The notes beneath the pieces were generated by a model. It was not told where the DNA came from. It saw nothing but the letters and a program-made list of their open reading frames with translations, and made no database searches. A stretch of DNA of 57,211 bases from Maritimibacter sp. REDSEA-S28_B5. Its GTDB lineage: Bacteria > Pseudomonadota > Alphaproteobacteria > Rhodobacterales > Rhodobacteraceae. This document shows, in pieces, positions 16,145-24,115 of this stretch. The stretch spans positions 1 to 57,211 of the forward strand of contig LUOO01000053.1 in the NCBI GenBank assembly GCA_001626765.1, in the 5' to 3' direction. The position numbers and the translations under genes are program-made. Positions within the stretch are counted from its first letter, which is position 1, and each line of letters begins with the position of its first letter.

Positions 16145-16452
16145 GTCCGACACCTTCCAGCCAATGGCCACACCCGCCCCCCGACGGTTTTTCCCGAGTC
16201 TTAAAAATCACGCGATTCCGGCGGAAGTTGGGCGAAAGTTCGAAAATTGATACCGATTCCGGCGGGTTACGAGACCAATCCCGACGGCCCACAAGTCATT
16301 GTCACCGGGTACGAAATGATCAGGCTTCTCCGCGTCCCATCAGTTAACGAAACATTACATACCCGGCGGCTTCCAGCGCCCTGCATCCCACCGCCCCATT
16401 GAGAGCCGGGTCCACACCGCCTATGTCTGGTCCGACGAACAAAGGAGTGACC
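16145..16452. promoter_or_regulatory. Divergent control region between the tadG-like gene and pepF
   Basis: These 308 bases have no gene and are richer in A and T than the flanks. A 12-base direct repeat CGATTCCGGCGG occurs at 16213 and 16254, starts 41 bases apart. At 16344-16358 lies TTAA-N7-TTAC, one base from the TTAA-N7-TTAA form of the alphaproteobacterial cell-cycle regulator CtrA. AAGGAG before the pepF ATG marks that start. Promoters for both directions must lie here, but I could not assign them. Confidence 0.45.
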
Positions 16453-18306
16453 ATGCGAACGCCGATCCAATTCCCCGCCCGCACCGACATCCGCCGCTTC
16501 GACGCGGCGACCGACGCGGGCGGCAGCGGCAACCTTGGCGACCTGCCCGACTGGGATCTCACCGACCTTTACTCTGCGATGGACGCGCCCGAAGTGGCCC
16601 GCGACCTCGACTGGCTGCAAAAAGCCTGCGCCGATTTCGCCGCGACCTACGAGGGCAAGCTGGCCGACCTCGACGCCCCCGGTATGCTGGCCTGCATCCG
16701 CGCGCATGAGGACATCGACCGCACCGCGGGCCGCCTTATGTCCTACGCAGGGCTGCTTTACTACCAGAACACGACCGACGGCGCGCGGGCGCAATTCCTG
16801 CAGAATTGTCAGGAGAAGGTCACCGACTACACCGCGCCGCTCGTGTTCTTCTCGCTCGAGGTGAACCGCATCCCCGACGCCCAGATCGACGCAATGTGGG
16901 AGGCGAACGCGGACCTCGCCCGCTACAAGCCGATCTTCGACCGCCTGCGCGCCATGCGGCCCTACCAACTGTCCGACGAACTGGAGAAATTCCTTCACGA
17001 CCAGTCCTCTGTCGGCGCCGCCGCCTGGAACAAACTCTTCGACGAGACGATGGCGGGCCTCACTTTCCACCCCGAGGGGATGGAGGAAATGTCGATCGAG
17101 GCCACGCTCAACCTGCTCTCCGACCAGAACCGCGCGAAACGCGAGGCGGGCGCGCGGGAACTGGCCAAGGTCTTCGGCGAAAACATCCGCCTCTTCGCCC
17201 GCGTTCACAACACGCTGGCCAAGGAAAAGGAAATCGAAGACCGCTGGCGCAAGATGCCGACGGCCCAGACCGGGCGTCACCTGTCCAACCACGTCGAACC
17301 CGAAGTGGTCGAGGCTCTGCGCAACGCAGTCGTGGCCGCCTATCCGAAGCTGTCGCATCGCTATTACGAGCTGAAAAAGAAATGGCTGGGCCTCGACACG
17401 ATGCAAGTCTGGGACCGCAACGCGCCCCTTCCCATGGAGGAAGAACGCGTCATCGACTGGCCACTTGCCCGCAAGATGGTGATGGACGCCTATGCGGGCT
17501 TCGACCCGAAAATGGCCGAGATCGCGGAACCCTTCTTCGACAAGGGCTGGATCGACGCAGGCGTGAAACCGGGCAAATCGCCGGGTGCCTTCGCGCATCC
17601 CACCGTGACCGACGCGCACCCCTATGTGCTCCTGAATTATCTCGGCAAACCGCGCGACGTGATGACGCTCGCGCATGAACTGGGCCACGGCGTTCACCAG
17701 GTGCTCGCCGCAGACCAGGGCGAACTGCTGGCTGACACGCCGCTCACGCTGGCGGAAACCGCCTCGGTTTTTGGCGAGATGCTGACCTTCCGAAAACTGC
17801 TCGCCGATGCGCCCGATCAGGCCGCGAAAAAGGTGCTGCTCGCGGGCAAGGTCGAGGACATGATCAACACCGTCGTGCGCCAGATCGCGTTCTACGACTT
17901 CGAATGCAAACTGCACGAGGCCCGGCGGACGCAGGGCGAACTGACGGTCGATCAGATCAACGAGCTGTGGATGAGCGTCCAAGGCGAAAGCCTCGGCCCG
18001 GCGTTCACCTTCATGGAAGGCTATGAGACCTTCTGGTCCTACATCCCCCACTTCGTCCACTCGCCCTTCTACGTCTACGCCTATGCCTTTGGCGACGGTC
18101 TCGTGAACGCGCTTTACGCGGTCTATGAAGAGGGCGACCCGGACTTCCAGAAGAAATACTTCGATATGCTCAAGGCGGGCGGGTCCAAGCACCACAGCGA
18201 GCTGCTCGCGCCCTTTGGGCTGGATGCCTCAGATCCGAAGTTCTGGGACAAGGGCCTCAGCATGATCTCCAGCATGATCGACGAGCTTGAGGCGATGGAA
18301 TCGTAG
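16453..18306 (+). CDS. pepF: Oligoendopeptidase F (M3 family)
   Basis: This is a cytosolic zinc endopeptidase that cuts short peptides. The 617-residue length is usual. The active-site helix AHELGHGVHQ (HExxH) is near residue 410, with the downstream Glu ligand in TLAETASVFGEML. The C-terminal block EGYETFWSYIPHFVHSPFYVYAYAFG is typical of PepF. The ATG has AAAGGAG immediately upstream; an earlier in-frame codon lacks this. It ends at a hairpin and converges on a small DksA-type gene. Confidence 0.95.
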   Translation: MRTPIQFPARTDIRRFDAATDAGGSGNLGDLPDWDLTDLYSAMDAPEVARDLDWLQKACADFAATYEGKLADLDAPGMLACIRAHEDIDRTAGRLMSYAGLLYYQNTTDGARAQFLQNCQEKVTDYTAPLVFFSLEVNRIPDAQIDAMWEANADLARYKPIFDRLRAMRPYQLSDELEKFLHDQSSVGAAAWNKLFDETMAGLTFHPEGMEEMSIEATLNLLSDQNRAKREAGARELAKVFGENIRLFARVHNTLAKEKEIEDRWRKMPTAQTGRHLSNHVEPEVVEALRNAVVAAYPKLSHRYYELKKKWLGLDTMQVWDRNAPLPMEEERVIDWPLARKMVMDAYAGFDPKMAEIAEPFFDKGWIDAGVKPGKSPGAFAHPTVTDAHPYVLLNYLGKPRDVMTLAHELGHGVHQVLAADQGELLADTPLTLAETASVFGEMLTFRKLLADAPDQAAKKVLLAGKVEDMINTVVRQIAFYDFECKLHEARRTQGELTVDQINELWMSVQGESLGPAFTFMEGYETFWSYIPHFVHSPFYVYAYAFGDGLVNALYAVYEEGDPDFQKKYFDMLKAGGSKHHSELLAPFGLDASDPKFWDKGLSMISSMIDELEAMES

Positions 18307-18327
18307 GATGGGGGTCAATCCCATCCT
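18305..18327. terminator. Stop-overlapping GGATGGG hairpin after pepF
   Basis: AGGATGGG and CCCATCCT form a perfect 8-base stem around GGTCAAT, beginning in the TAG stop codon of pepF and pointing at the convergent downstream gene. No T-tract follows on either side. A sister structure sits at the end of the kpsS-like gene. Confidence 0.6.
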
Positions 18328-18333
18328 GCCCCC

Positions 18334-18603
18334 TCACTTCAACTGGCTGTCCTTCGACCCCCGCCGATTGAACCCGGGGCGCGCCTTGAACTGCGCGTCC
18401 CGCTCCTCTTGGCAATCAATGCAGATTTTCACCCCGGGCAGCGCAACCTGCCGCGCTTCGGGAATCTCTTCGCCACATTCGGCACATTCGCGCAGGCTCT
18501 CGCCCACTGGAGCCCGGCGCGTGCGCATACGCTCAAGCTCCTCGGCCACGCTCGCCTCGATCTGTTCGTTCACCGCCCCGTCGCGGCTCCATCCGCCAGC
18601 CAT
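18334..18603 (-). CDS. DksA/TraR family C4 zinc-finger protein
   Basis: The small 89-residue protein has a helical N-terminus (EQIEASVAEELERMRTR) and a C4 finger CAECGEEIPEARQVALPG followed by CIDCQ, the DksA/TraR zinc-finger signature. It is about the size of TraR-like proteins and lacks the long coiled-coil of full DksA. Such proteins may enter the RNA polymerase secondary channel, but short forms are poorly characterised. The ATG was chosen over a GTG two codons earlier because GGAG lies 7 bases before the ATG. Confidence 0.85.
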   Translation of the reverse strand: MAGGWSRDGAVNEQIEASVAEELERMRTRRAPVGESLRECAECGEEIPEARQVALPGVKICIDCQEERDAQFKARPGFNRRGSKDSQLK

Positions 18604-18672
18604 GTTCACGCTCCGTTACGTCTAGGCATCCAACATAATCCCCCCTAGCCTCGCGCAAAAGGGAGGGACCTC

Positions 18673-19845
18673 ATGCGTATTCTCAAATGGCTCGCGGGCA
18701 TCGTCCTGATCGCCGTCATCCTCGGCGTCATCGGCTTTTTCGGCTTCGCCCCCCGGATCGCGGAAAAAGGCATGAACGCGGTCAAGGACCACGATCCCTA
18801 TCCGGTCTCCGCCGAGGCGCAGAACCTTCACGACAGCCTGCTCATCGGCGACTGGCACGTCGACACCCTCCTGTGGAATCGCGACCTCCTCGACCGGGGC
18901 AGCTATGGCCAAGTCGACATCCCCCGCCTGCAGGAGGGCAACGTCGCGCTCCAGATGTTCACCTCGGTTACCAAGACCCCGGCCGGCCAGAACTACGAGG
19001 AAAACACCGCCGAGGCGCGCGACAACGTCACGCTGCTGGCCATCGGTCAGCTCTGGCCGATCCGCACGTGGTTCTCGCTCACCGAACGCGCGCTCTACCA
19101 TGCCGAACGCCTGCACCGCGCCGCCGACCGCTCGGACGGCACCTTCCGCGTCCTCACCTCCGAAGCCGACCTCGACACCTTCCTCGCCGACCGCGAAACG
19201 AACCCAAACCTCGTCGGTGGCTTCCTTGGGATGGAGGGCGGACACGCGCTCGAGGGTGACATCGCCGCGCTCGACATCCTTTACGCTGCGGGCCATCGCC
19301 TCATGGGGCTGCAGCACTTCTTCGACAACGAACTCGGCGGCTCGCTCCACGGCGTCGCGGGCGCCGGTCTCACCGACTTCGGGCGCGAGGTCGTGACGAA
19401 GCTCGAAACGGACGGCTGGATCATCGACCTCGCCCATAGCTCGCAGCAGACCGCCCGCGACGTGCTCGCCATGACCGACGTGCCCCTCATCGTGAGCCAT
19501 ACGGGCGTCCACAGCCATTGCGAAACCGTCCGCAACTACCCCGACGACCTGATGCGCGACATCGCGGCAACCGGCGGCGTCGTCGGCATCGGCTATTGGG
19601 CCGACGTGACCTGCGACGACAGCCCCAAGGGCATCGCCGCCGCAGTGGCGGCCGCCATCGCCGCGGTGGGCGAGGACCACGTTTCCCTCGGCTCCGACTT
19701 CGACGGCGCCATCGAAGCCGCCCTCGACACCTCCGAACTCGCCGCGATCACGCAAGCGATGCTCGACGCTGGCCTTTCCGAGACGCAGATCCGCAAGGTC
19801 GCGGGCGAAAACATGATCCGGGTGCTGCGCGCCCGCCTCGACTGA
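18673..19845 (+). CDS. Membrane dipeptidase (M19, renal dipeptidase-like)
   Basis: The 390-residue protein starts with a signal anchor (ILKWLAGIVLIAVILGVIGFFGF) and so is probably periplasmic and membrane-tethered. The M19 binuclear zinc ligands are visible in order: DWHVDT, MEGGHAL, DLAHSS, VSHTG and GSDFDG. The C-terminus KVAGENMIRVL is typical of the family, which hydrolyses dipeptides including D-residue forms. GGGAGGGA precedes the ATG. It is followed by the GC-rich hairpin element copy B. Confidence 0.93.
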   Translation: MRILKWLAGIVLIAVILGVIGFFGFAPRIAEKGMNAVKDHDPYPVSAEAQNLHDSLLIGDWHVDTLLWNRDLLDRGSYGQVDIPRLQEGNVALQMFTSVTKTPAGQNYEENTAEARDNVTLLAIGQLWPIRTWFSLTERALYHAERLHRAADRSDGTFRVLTSEADLDTFLADRETNPNLVGGFLGMEGGHALEGDIAALDILYAAGHRLMGLQHFFDNELGGSLHGVAGAGLTDFGREVVTKLETDGWIIDLAHSSQQTARDVLAMTDVPLIVSHTGVHSHCETVRNYPDDLMRDIAATGGVVGIGYWADVTCDDSPKGIAAAVAAAIAAVGEDHVSLGSDFDGAIEAALDTSELAAITQAMLDAGLSETQIRKVAGENMIRVLRARLD

Positions 19846-19865
19846 CCCCGCATCCTTTCACCTTT

Positions 19866-19979
19866 CCGCAAATACGCTCGGGGAGGTTCGGAGGGGTGGA
19901 AAACCCCTCCGAGCAGGGGGGTTGGGGGGCGGCAGCCCCCCAAGCGCCGCCGCGACGCCTGCGCAAGCAGGCGGCGGGG
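19866..19979. repeat. Modular GC-rich intergenic hairpin element, copy B (three hairpins)
   Basis: The head CAAATACGCTCGGGGAGGT is followed by three successive stems: TCGGAGGGGT / ACCCCTCCGA (perfect, loop GGAAA), TTGGGGGGC / GCCCCCCAA (perfect, loop GGCA) and GCCTGC / GCAGGC with a GCAA tetraloop extended by CCGCC / GGCGG. It fills nearly the whole space between the convergent dipeptidase and DUF4389-like genes. This is the most elaborate of the four copies here. Confidence 0.8.
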
Positions 19980-20192
19980 TCAATCCGGGATACCCCAGCG
20001 GTCAAAAGGAAACGGGCGGTCATTGGTCGACGCTGCCACATAAAGCGTCGCCCGCGCCATCCAGTCCGCCAGATCCTCGCCGAACTCCGCCACATGTCGG
20101 TTCTTCTCGCCCGAAAACAGGAGCCACAGGAACTGCACCACCCCGGCCACGAGCACGAGCATCCGCCCGACCCACATCATGATGATGAACAT
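19980..20192 (-). CDS. Small membrane protein, DUF4389-like
   Basis: The protein has about 70 residues. An N-terminal hydrophobic segment (MWVGRMLVLVAGVVQFLWLLFSG) is followed by EKNRHVAEFGEDLADWMARATLYVAASTNDRPFPFDRW. The order of membrane helix, GE-N motif, FG..L..W and a PFPF ending matches DUF4389 proteins, which usually have the same ending but are often longer. No function is known. The precise start is uncertain because GTG, ATG and further ATG codons follow each other. Confidence 0.7.
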   Translation of the reverse strand: MFIIMMWVGRMLVLVAGVVQFLWLLFSGEKNRHVAEFGEDLADWMARATLYVAASTNDRPFPFDRWGIPD

Positions 20193-20210
20193 CACATATC
20201 CCTCACCCTC

Positions 20211-21188
20211 TCATGAAATTTCGATGGCCGAGGCGACGACCGCATCGGCCATGGCTTGCGTGCCCCGAGAAAACTCCAGCGGACAGGCATAGTCGGCCCC
20301 CGTCTGCGCCGACCGGGCAAAGGCCTCGACCTGCATAACGTATTGGTTCACGCCCGGATACTTGTCCGTCGTCACGGTCATGCCCCGGCGCAGATGCACC
20401 TCAGCCACGTCAAAGACATTGGCGTTGAACGGCGCATGAAGCGTGATCGTCCCCTCATCGCCCTGAAACACCACGTCCTGCCGATTAGCGAGCCTCGTGG
20501 AGGTGATCCCGGAATAGGTGAAACGATGCCCGGCCCCCGCCATGACGCAATTGGCCTGTGCCCAGACATCGACACCGTTTTCAAGCCGCAGTCGGGAGGC
20601 CATGTCCTCGGGCTCGGCCCCGGTAGCGAAGCGCACCCCGCCGTAGGCATAGACGCCGATATCGGGGATCGACCCGCCGCCGGTCTCGGGCCTGTTGCGA
20701 ATGTTGCCCGGATCGGGATTGTTGAAACTGAAGGCTACGTCCACATGGCGAAGCTCACCGATGGCGCCACCGGCGATCAGGTCACGCACCCGCTCCCACT
20801 GCGGATGATGCGTGATCATGAAGGCCTCGGCAGCCATCAGCCCGGTCTCGTCCCGCTTGGCGATGAGTTTGTCGATATCCCCCGCCGTGAGCGCGATGGG
20901 CTTTTCGCACAGCACATGCTTGCCCGCCTCGAGCGCCTTCAGCGTCCATTCGACATGCAGATGGTTGGGTAGCGGAATGTAGACCGCGTCGATCTTGTCA
21001 GATGCAAGCAGCGCGTCGTAGTCGGGATAAACGATCAGGCCGGGCGCAATCGCCTCGAACTGGGTCGCTTTCTCGGGCGAAGAGGTGGCGAGCGCCACAA
21101 GCGCATTGCCACGGGCGGCATGGATAGCCGGGGCCATGTGTTGCGCCGCGAAATTCGCGGCCCCCAGAATGCCCCATCGAAACGACAT
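20211..21188 (-). CDS. Gfo/Idh/MocA family NAD(P)-dependent oxidoreductase
   Basis: The protein has 325 residues. The Rossmann start RWGILGAANFAAQHMAPAI is at residues 4-22, and the family signature CEKPIALTAGDID is near residue 95, its Lys being the usual catalytic residue. A C-terminal alpha/beta sheet domain follows (EAFMITHHPQWERVRDLI). Family members oxidise or reduce sugar hydroxyls or related substrates; the substrate cannot be told from sequence. The ATG was chosen because the conserved beta strand starts right after it. It lies between the DUF4389-like gene and rpoH on the same strand. Confidence 0.9.
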   Translation of the reverse strand: MSFRWGILGAANFAAQHMAPAIHAARGNALVALATSSPEKATQFEAIAPGLIVYPDYDALLASDKIDAVYIPLPNHLHVEWTLKALEAGKHVLCEKPIALTAGDIDKLIAKRDETGLMAAEAFMITHHPQWERVRDLIAGGAIGELRHVDVAFSFNNPDPGNIRNRPETGGGSIPDIGVYAYGGVRFATGAEPEDMASRLRLENGVDVWAQANCVMAGAGHRFTYSGITSTRLANRQDVVFQGDEGTITLHAPFNANVFDVAEVHLRRGMTVTTDKYPGVNQYVMQVEAFARSAQTGADYACPLEFSRGTQAMADAVVASAIEIS

Positions 21189-21254
21189 CGCTTGCCCTCG
21201 CACAGAATTACGCCGTCCAAGGCACATGCCCCGGACGGCGAAAGGTTAGCGGTA

Positions 21255-22151
21255 TCAGGCGACGGCTTCCATGCCCTTTTCCGACGCAAGCTCCTGCATC
21301 CGCTTCTGCAGCTTTTCGAAGGCGCGCACCTCGATTTGCCGGATACGTTCACGGCTCACGTCATATTGCCCCGACAGGTCCTCGAGCGTCACCGTCTCGT
21401 CGGACAGCCGCCGTTGGGTCAGGATGTCGCGCTCGCGGTCGTTGAGCACGTCCATCGCCGCCGCCAGCATCTCGCGCCGAACATCGAGCTCATTCCGCTC
21501 GGCATAATCGCCCGCCTGATCGGCGTCCTCGTCCTCGAGCCAGTCCTGCCACTGCATCGACGATTCGCCATCGGCCGAAATCGTGGCATTGAGGCTCGCG
21601 TCGCCACCGGACATCCGGCGGTTCATCGAGATGACCTCGTCCTCGGTCACATTCAGATCATGGGCAATCTGCGCCACGTTCTCGGGACGAAGGTCGCCGT
21701 CCTCGAGCGCGCCGATCCGGGCCTTCGCCTTGCGCAGGTTGAAAAACAGCTTCTTCTGCGCCGAGGTGGTGCCGAGCTTCACCAACGACCAAGACCGCAG
21801 GATGTATTCCTGGATCGAGGCGCGGATCCACCACATCGCATAGGTCGCGAGACGGAAGCCCTTTTCCGGATCAAACCGTTTGACCGCCTGCATGAGCCCC
21901 ACGTTCGCCTCGGAAATCACTTCCGCCTGCGGCAGACCATAGCCGCGGTAGCCCATGGCGATCTTCGCCGCCAGGCGCAGGTGGGAGGTGACGAGCTTAT
22001 GCGCCGCCTCGGTATCCTGATGCTCGACCCAATTCTTGGCGAGCATATATTCCTCTTCCGGCTCCAGCATCGGGAACCGCCGGATTTCCTGAAGGTATCG
22101 GTTCAGCCCGCCTTCCGGGGTCGGGGCCGGTAGATTGCCATAGTTTGCCAT
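21255..22151 (-). CDS. rpoH: RNA polymerase heat-shock sigma factor RpoH
   Basis: The 298-residue sigma-32 type factor directs RNA polymerase to heat-shock promoters. Region 2 is clear: LVTSHLRLAAKIAMGYRGYGLPQAEVISEANVGLMQAVKRFDPEKGFRLATYAMWWIRASIQEYIL, broken here by no gap. Region 4 ends with [27 protein letters not shown]. The RpoH box region (between regions 2 and 3) holds the typical SAQKKLFFNLRK. It follows rluD on the same strand, the common alphaproteobacterial order. A candidate sigma-70-type promoter lies 52 bases upstream. Rhodobacteraceae often carry a second rpoH elsewhere. Confidence 0.96.
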   Translation of the reverse strand: MANYGNLPAPTPEGGLNRYLQEIRRFPMLEPEEEYMLAKNWVEHQDTEAAHKLVTSHLRLAAKIAMGYRGYGLPQAEVISEANVGLMQAVKRFDPEKGFRLATYAMWWIRASIQEYILRSWSLVKLGTTSAQKKLFFNLRKAKARIGALEDGDLRPENVAQIAHDLNVTEDEVISMNRRMSGGDASLNATISADGESSMQWQDWLEDEDADQAGDYAERNELDVRREMLAAAMDVLNDRERDILTQRRLSDETVTLEDLSGQYDVSRERIRQIEVRAFEKLQKRMQELASEKGMEAVA

Positions 22152-22202
22152 CTGTTCGCGTCTCCACTGTCGCGCCCCTCAATGTTTCGAGGGTTAACAT
22201 TT

Positions 22203-22230
22203 GATTTAGGGCGCGCTTGCACCTGTTCAA
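22203..22230 (-). promoter_or_regulatory. Candidate rpoH promoter
   Basis: On the minus strand TTGAAC and TAAATC are 16 bases apart, a plausible -35/-10 pair for a housekeeping sigma factor. A small hairpin CCCTC / GAGGG lies between it and the rpoH ATG. The -10 element TAAATC is identical to the one proposed upstream of tRNA-His. Confidence 0.5.
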
Positions 22231-22362
22231 GAGGTCCTTACCTCCCGAGTCTTGAACGGAGTATGAAGCCTAACCCGTCGCTTTTACAGCGGCCTCACGC
22301 GCACGTGCGGCTTGTTACAAAGCGCCGGCGTTGTGCATCAATGCACGAAAGCATCTGGCGCA

Positions 22363-23409
22363 TCACTGCACAGGTTCGCGCAACAGTTCGATCAGCCCCG
22401 CCATATCGCCAGGTAAACGCGCCTCGAAACGCAGGGGTTCCCCGGAAACCGGGTGAGTGAAACCAAGGGTCGCAGCATGAAGCGCCTGACGAGGAAACGC
22501 CATCGCGGCCTCGGCGGCACCGGGGGCCAGCGCCTTTTCCGACACGCGGCGGCGTCCGCCATAGGTCTGGTCACCGACGAGGCCATGACCGGCATGGGCC
22601 ATGTGCACCCGGATCTGGTGGGTGCGCCCGGTTTCCAGCCAGCAATCGACCAGCGTGATCATGCCGGGGGAGCCGAATGTTTCAACCGGCCGTGCCCGCG
22701 TCACCGCATGACGCCCACCCGACCAGACCACGGCCTGTTTTTGCCGGTCGGTCTTGTGGCGCGCAAGCTGGGTCTGAATCTTGACGATCCCCCCCTGTTC
22801 GAAACTCACGCCCTTGACGCCCTTCAGGCGCGGATCGGCCATATCGGGCACGCCGTGGACCAATGCCATGTAATGTCGCTCGACCGTGTGTTTCTCGAAC
22901 TGGGCCGCCAGCCCGTGATGCGCCGCATCGCTTTTCGCCACGACGAGCAGCCCCGAAGTGTCCTTGTCGATCCGATGCACGATGCCGGGCCGCTTTTCGC
23001 CGCCCACGCCCGACAGGTCATCACCGCAATGGGCCAGAAGGGCGTTTACCAGCGTGCCCGAGGGCGTGCCCGGCGCCGGATGCACCACCATGCCCGCGGG
23101 CTTGTTCACCACGATCAGATCTGTGTCTTCCCACACCACCTCGAGCGCGATCGCTTCCGGCCGCATGTGGGTCTCTTCAGCCTCCGGCACGATGACCTGG
23201 ATCAGATCGCCAGCCTCGACCCGTGCCTTCGGGCTGTCCAGAACCTTACCGTCCCGGCTCACCTGACCGTCGGCGATCAGCTTGGCCAGCCGCGAGCGCG
23301 ACAGGTTCGCCTCCTCTGGCACAAAGCGCGCCAAGGCCTTATCAAGCCGCTCGGGCGGGTTTTCCCCGATTTCGACGACAAGCGCAGATGAGGGCGAAAT
23401 GGACGACAT
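22363..23409 (-). CDS. rluD: RluA-family 23S rRNA pseudouridine synthase (RluD-like)
   Basis: The protein has 348 residues. An N-terminal S4 domain (RLDKALARFV, then SRSRLAKLIADGQVSRDGKVL) leads to the catalytic domain with GIVHRIDKDTSGLLVVAKSD, where the Asp is the conserved nucleophile. Further on are WLETGRTHQIRVHMAHAGHGLVGDQTYG and a normal C-terminus. RluD-type enzymes modify U1911/1915/1917 of helix 69. GGGGAG lies 7 bases before the ATG, which overlaps the start of the divergent DUF6476 gene by about 11 bases. Confidence 0.93.
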   Translation of the reverse strand: MSSISPSSALVVEIGENPPERLDKALARFVPEEANLSRSRLAKLIADGQVSRDGKVLDSPKARVEAGDLIQVIVPEAEETHMRPEAIALEVVWEDTDLIVVNKPAGMVVHPAPGTPSGTLVNALLAHCGDDLSGVGGEKRPGIVHRIDKDTSGLLVVAKSDAAHHGLAAQFEKHTVERHYMALVHGVPDMADPRLKGVKGVSFEQGGIVKIQTQLARHKTDRQKQAVVWSGGRHAVTRARPVETFGSPGMITLVDCWLETGRTHQIRVHMAHAGHGLVGDQTYGGRRRVSEKALAPGAAEAAMAFPRQALHAATLGFTHPVSGEPLRFEARLPGDMAGLIELLREPVQ

Positions 23410-23713
23410 GAACGAAGCTCCCCTCACCGGCCCCGACGCCGGTCTTGTGCGCTACCTGAAATGGTTGGTGACGACCCTCACCGTTGTGATGATCGTCGGT
23501 CTGGTGGTCCTCATCGCATTGGTCGCGATGCGTTTCAACCAGTCCGCGCCAACGGCGGTCTTCCCGGACGCCATTGCCCTACCCGAGGGCGCTCAAGCCG
23601 AGTCCATGACTCGCGGTCCCGACTATCTGCTGGTCGTGACGACGGACGGACGGGCGCTGGTCTTCGACCCGACCGGTCAATTCCTGCGTCAGGAACTAAC
23701 CATCGACCGCTAG
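23399..23713 (+). CDS. DUF6476 family small membrane protein
   Basis: The protein has 104 residues. A short acidic N-terminus is followed by one strong transmembrane segment (LKWLVTTLTVVMIVGLVVLIALVAM) and a periplasmic beta-rich tail with LPEGAQAESMTRGPDYLLVVTTDGRALVFDPTG. This matches the alphaproteobacterial DUF6476 proteins. The ATG at 23399 follows GAGG; a second in-frame ATG three codons later is also possible. Function is unknown. It diverges from rluD with overlapping start regions, a layout I believe is common in the clade. Confidence 0.8.
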   Translation: MDDMNEAPLTGPDAGLVRYLKWLVTTLTVVMIVGLVVLIALVAMRFNQSAPTAVFPDAIALPEGAQAESMTRGPDYLLVVTTDGRALVFDPTGQFLRQELTIDR

Positions 23714-23802
23714 GCAGTTTCGGCCGCAGACGAAGCCGCCCGCATGGACGCTCGTGTCATCGTGCCTTCTGCCCGGCCTTGCCGATATCGCGATGATGGG
23801 AG

Positions 23803-23879
23803 TGGTACCACCTCCCCGGCTCGAACGGGGGACCTCCTGATCCACAATCAGGCGCTCTAACCAACTGAGCTAAGGCGGC
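23803..23879 (-). tRNA. tRNA-His (GTG anticodon)
   Basis: A full cloverleaf reads on the minus strand: acceptor GCCGCCT paired with AGGTGGT, D arm TAGCTCAGTTGGTTAGAGC, anticodon stem CTGAT / ATCAG around the GTG anticodon (TTGTGGA loop), T arm CCCCGTTCGAGCCGGGG, discriminator A and an encoded CCA. The base before position 1 is T, so no G-1 is encoded. That would be odd for most bacteria, but an alphaproteobacterial clade is known to use tRNA-His without G-1. Confidence 0.96.
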
Positions 23880-23888
23880 ACGGGGCGT

Positions 23889-23917
23889 GATTTACCCCCC
23901 CCTCCCGCGTATTGCAA
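23889..23917 (-). promoter_or_regulatory. Candidate tRNA-His promoter
   Basis: TTGCAA and TAAATC are separated by exactly 17 bases on the minus strand, placing the start of transcription a few bases before the mature tRNA 5' end. The spacer is a G run. Confidence 0.65.
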
Positions 23918-23995
23918 GAGGGCGGGCTTGAAAAAACGCGGGCGTCGGCGTAACGGTTTCCCCTCTCTTCGCCCCCTTCTGTCAAGGAGCCTCCC

Positions 23996-24115
23996 ATGGG
24001 TATCAATTCCGAAAGCGACCTCAGCGCGAACCTTCAGATCGGGCCGACGAAGGCTGCGGCCATGCAGGCCCAGCAAATGGCTGCCAAGGGTGGCAAGGGC
24101 TCTAAGAAGCGTTGA
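23996..24115 (+). CDS. Very small DUF6324-like protein, apparently shortened
   Basis: A 39-residue frame starts at an ATG with AAGGAG 6 bases upstream, an excellent ribosome site. The N-terminus MGINSESDLSANLQIGPT matches the start of the small Rhodobacteraceae proteins called DUF6324, as far as I recall them. Those proteins run about 60-70 residues with an acidic middle; here the frame passes straight to a basic Ala/Gln/Lys tail (AAMQAQQMAAKGGKG). An in-frame internal deletion would explain this. The 3' end overlaps the convergent mmcB gene by 14 bases. The family name is from memory and should be treated as tentative. Confidence 0.6.
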   Translation: MGINSESDLSANLQIGPTKAAAMQAQQMAAKGGKGSKKR

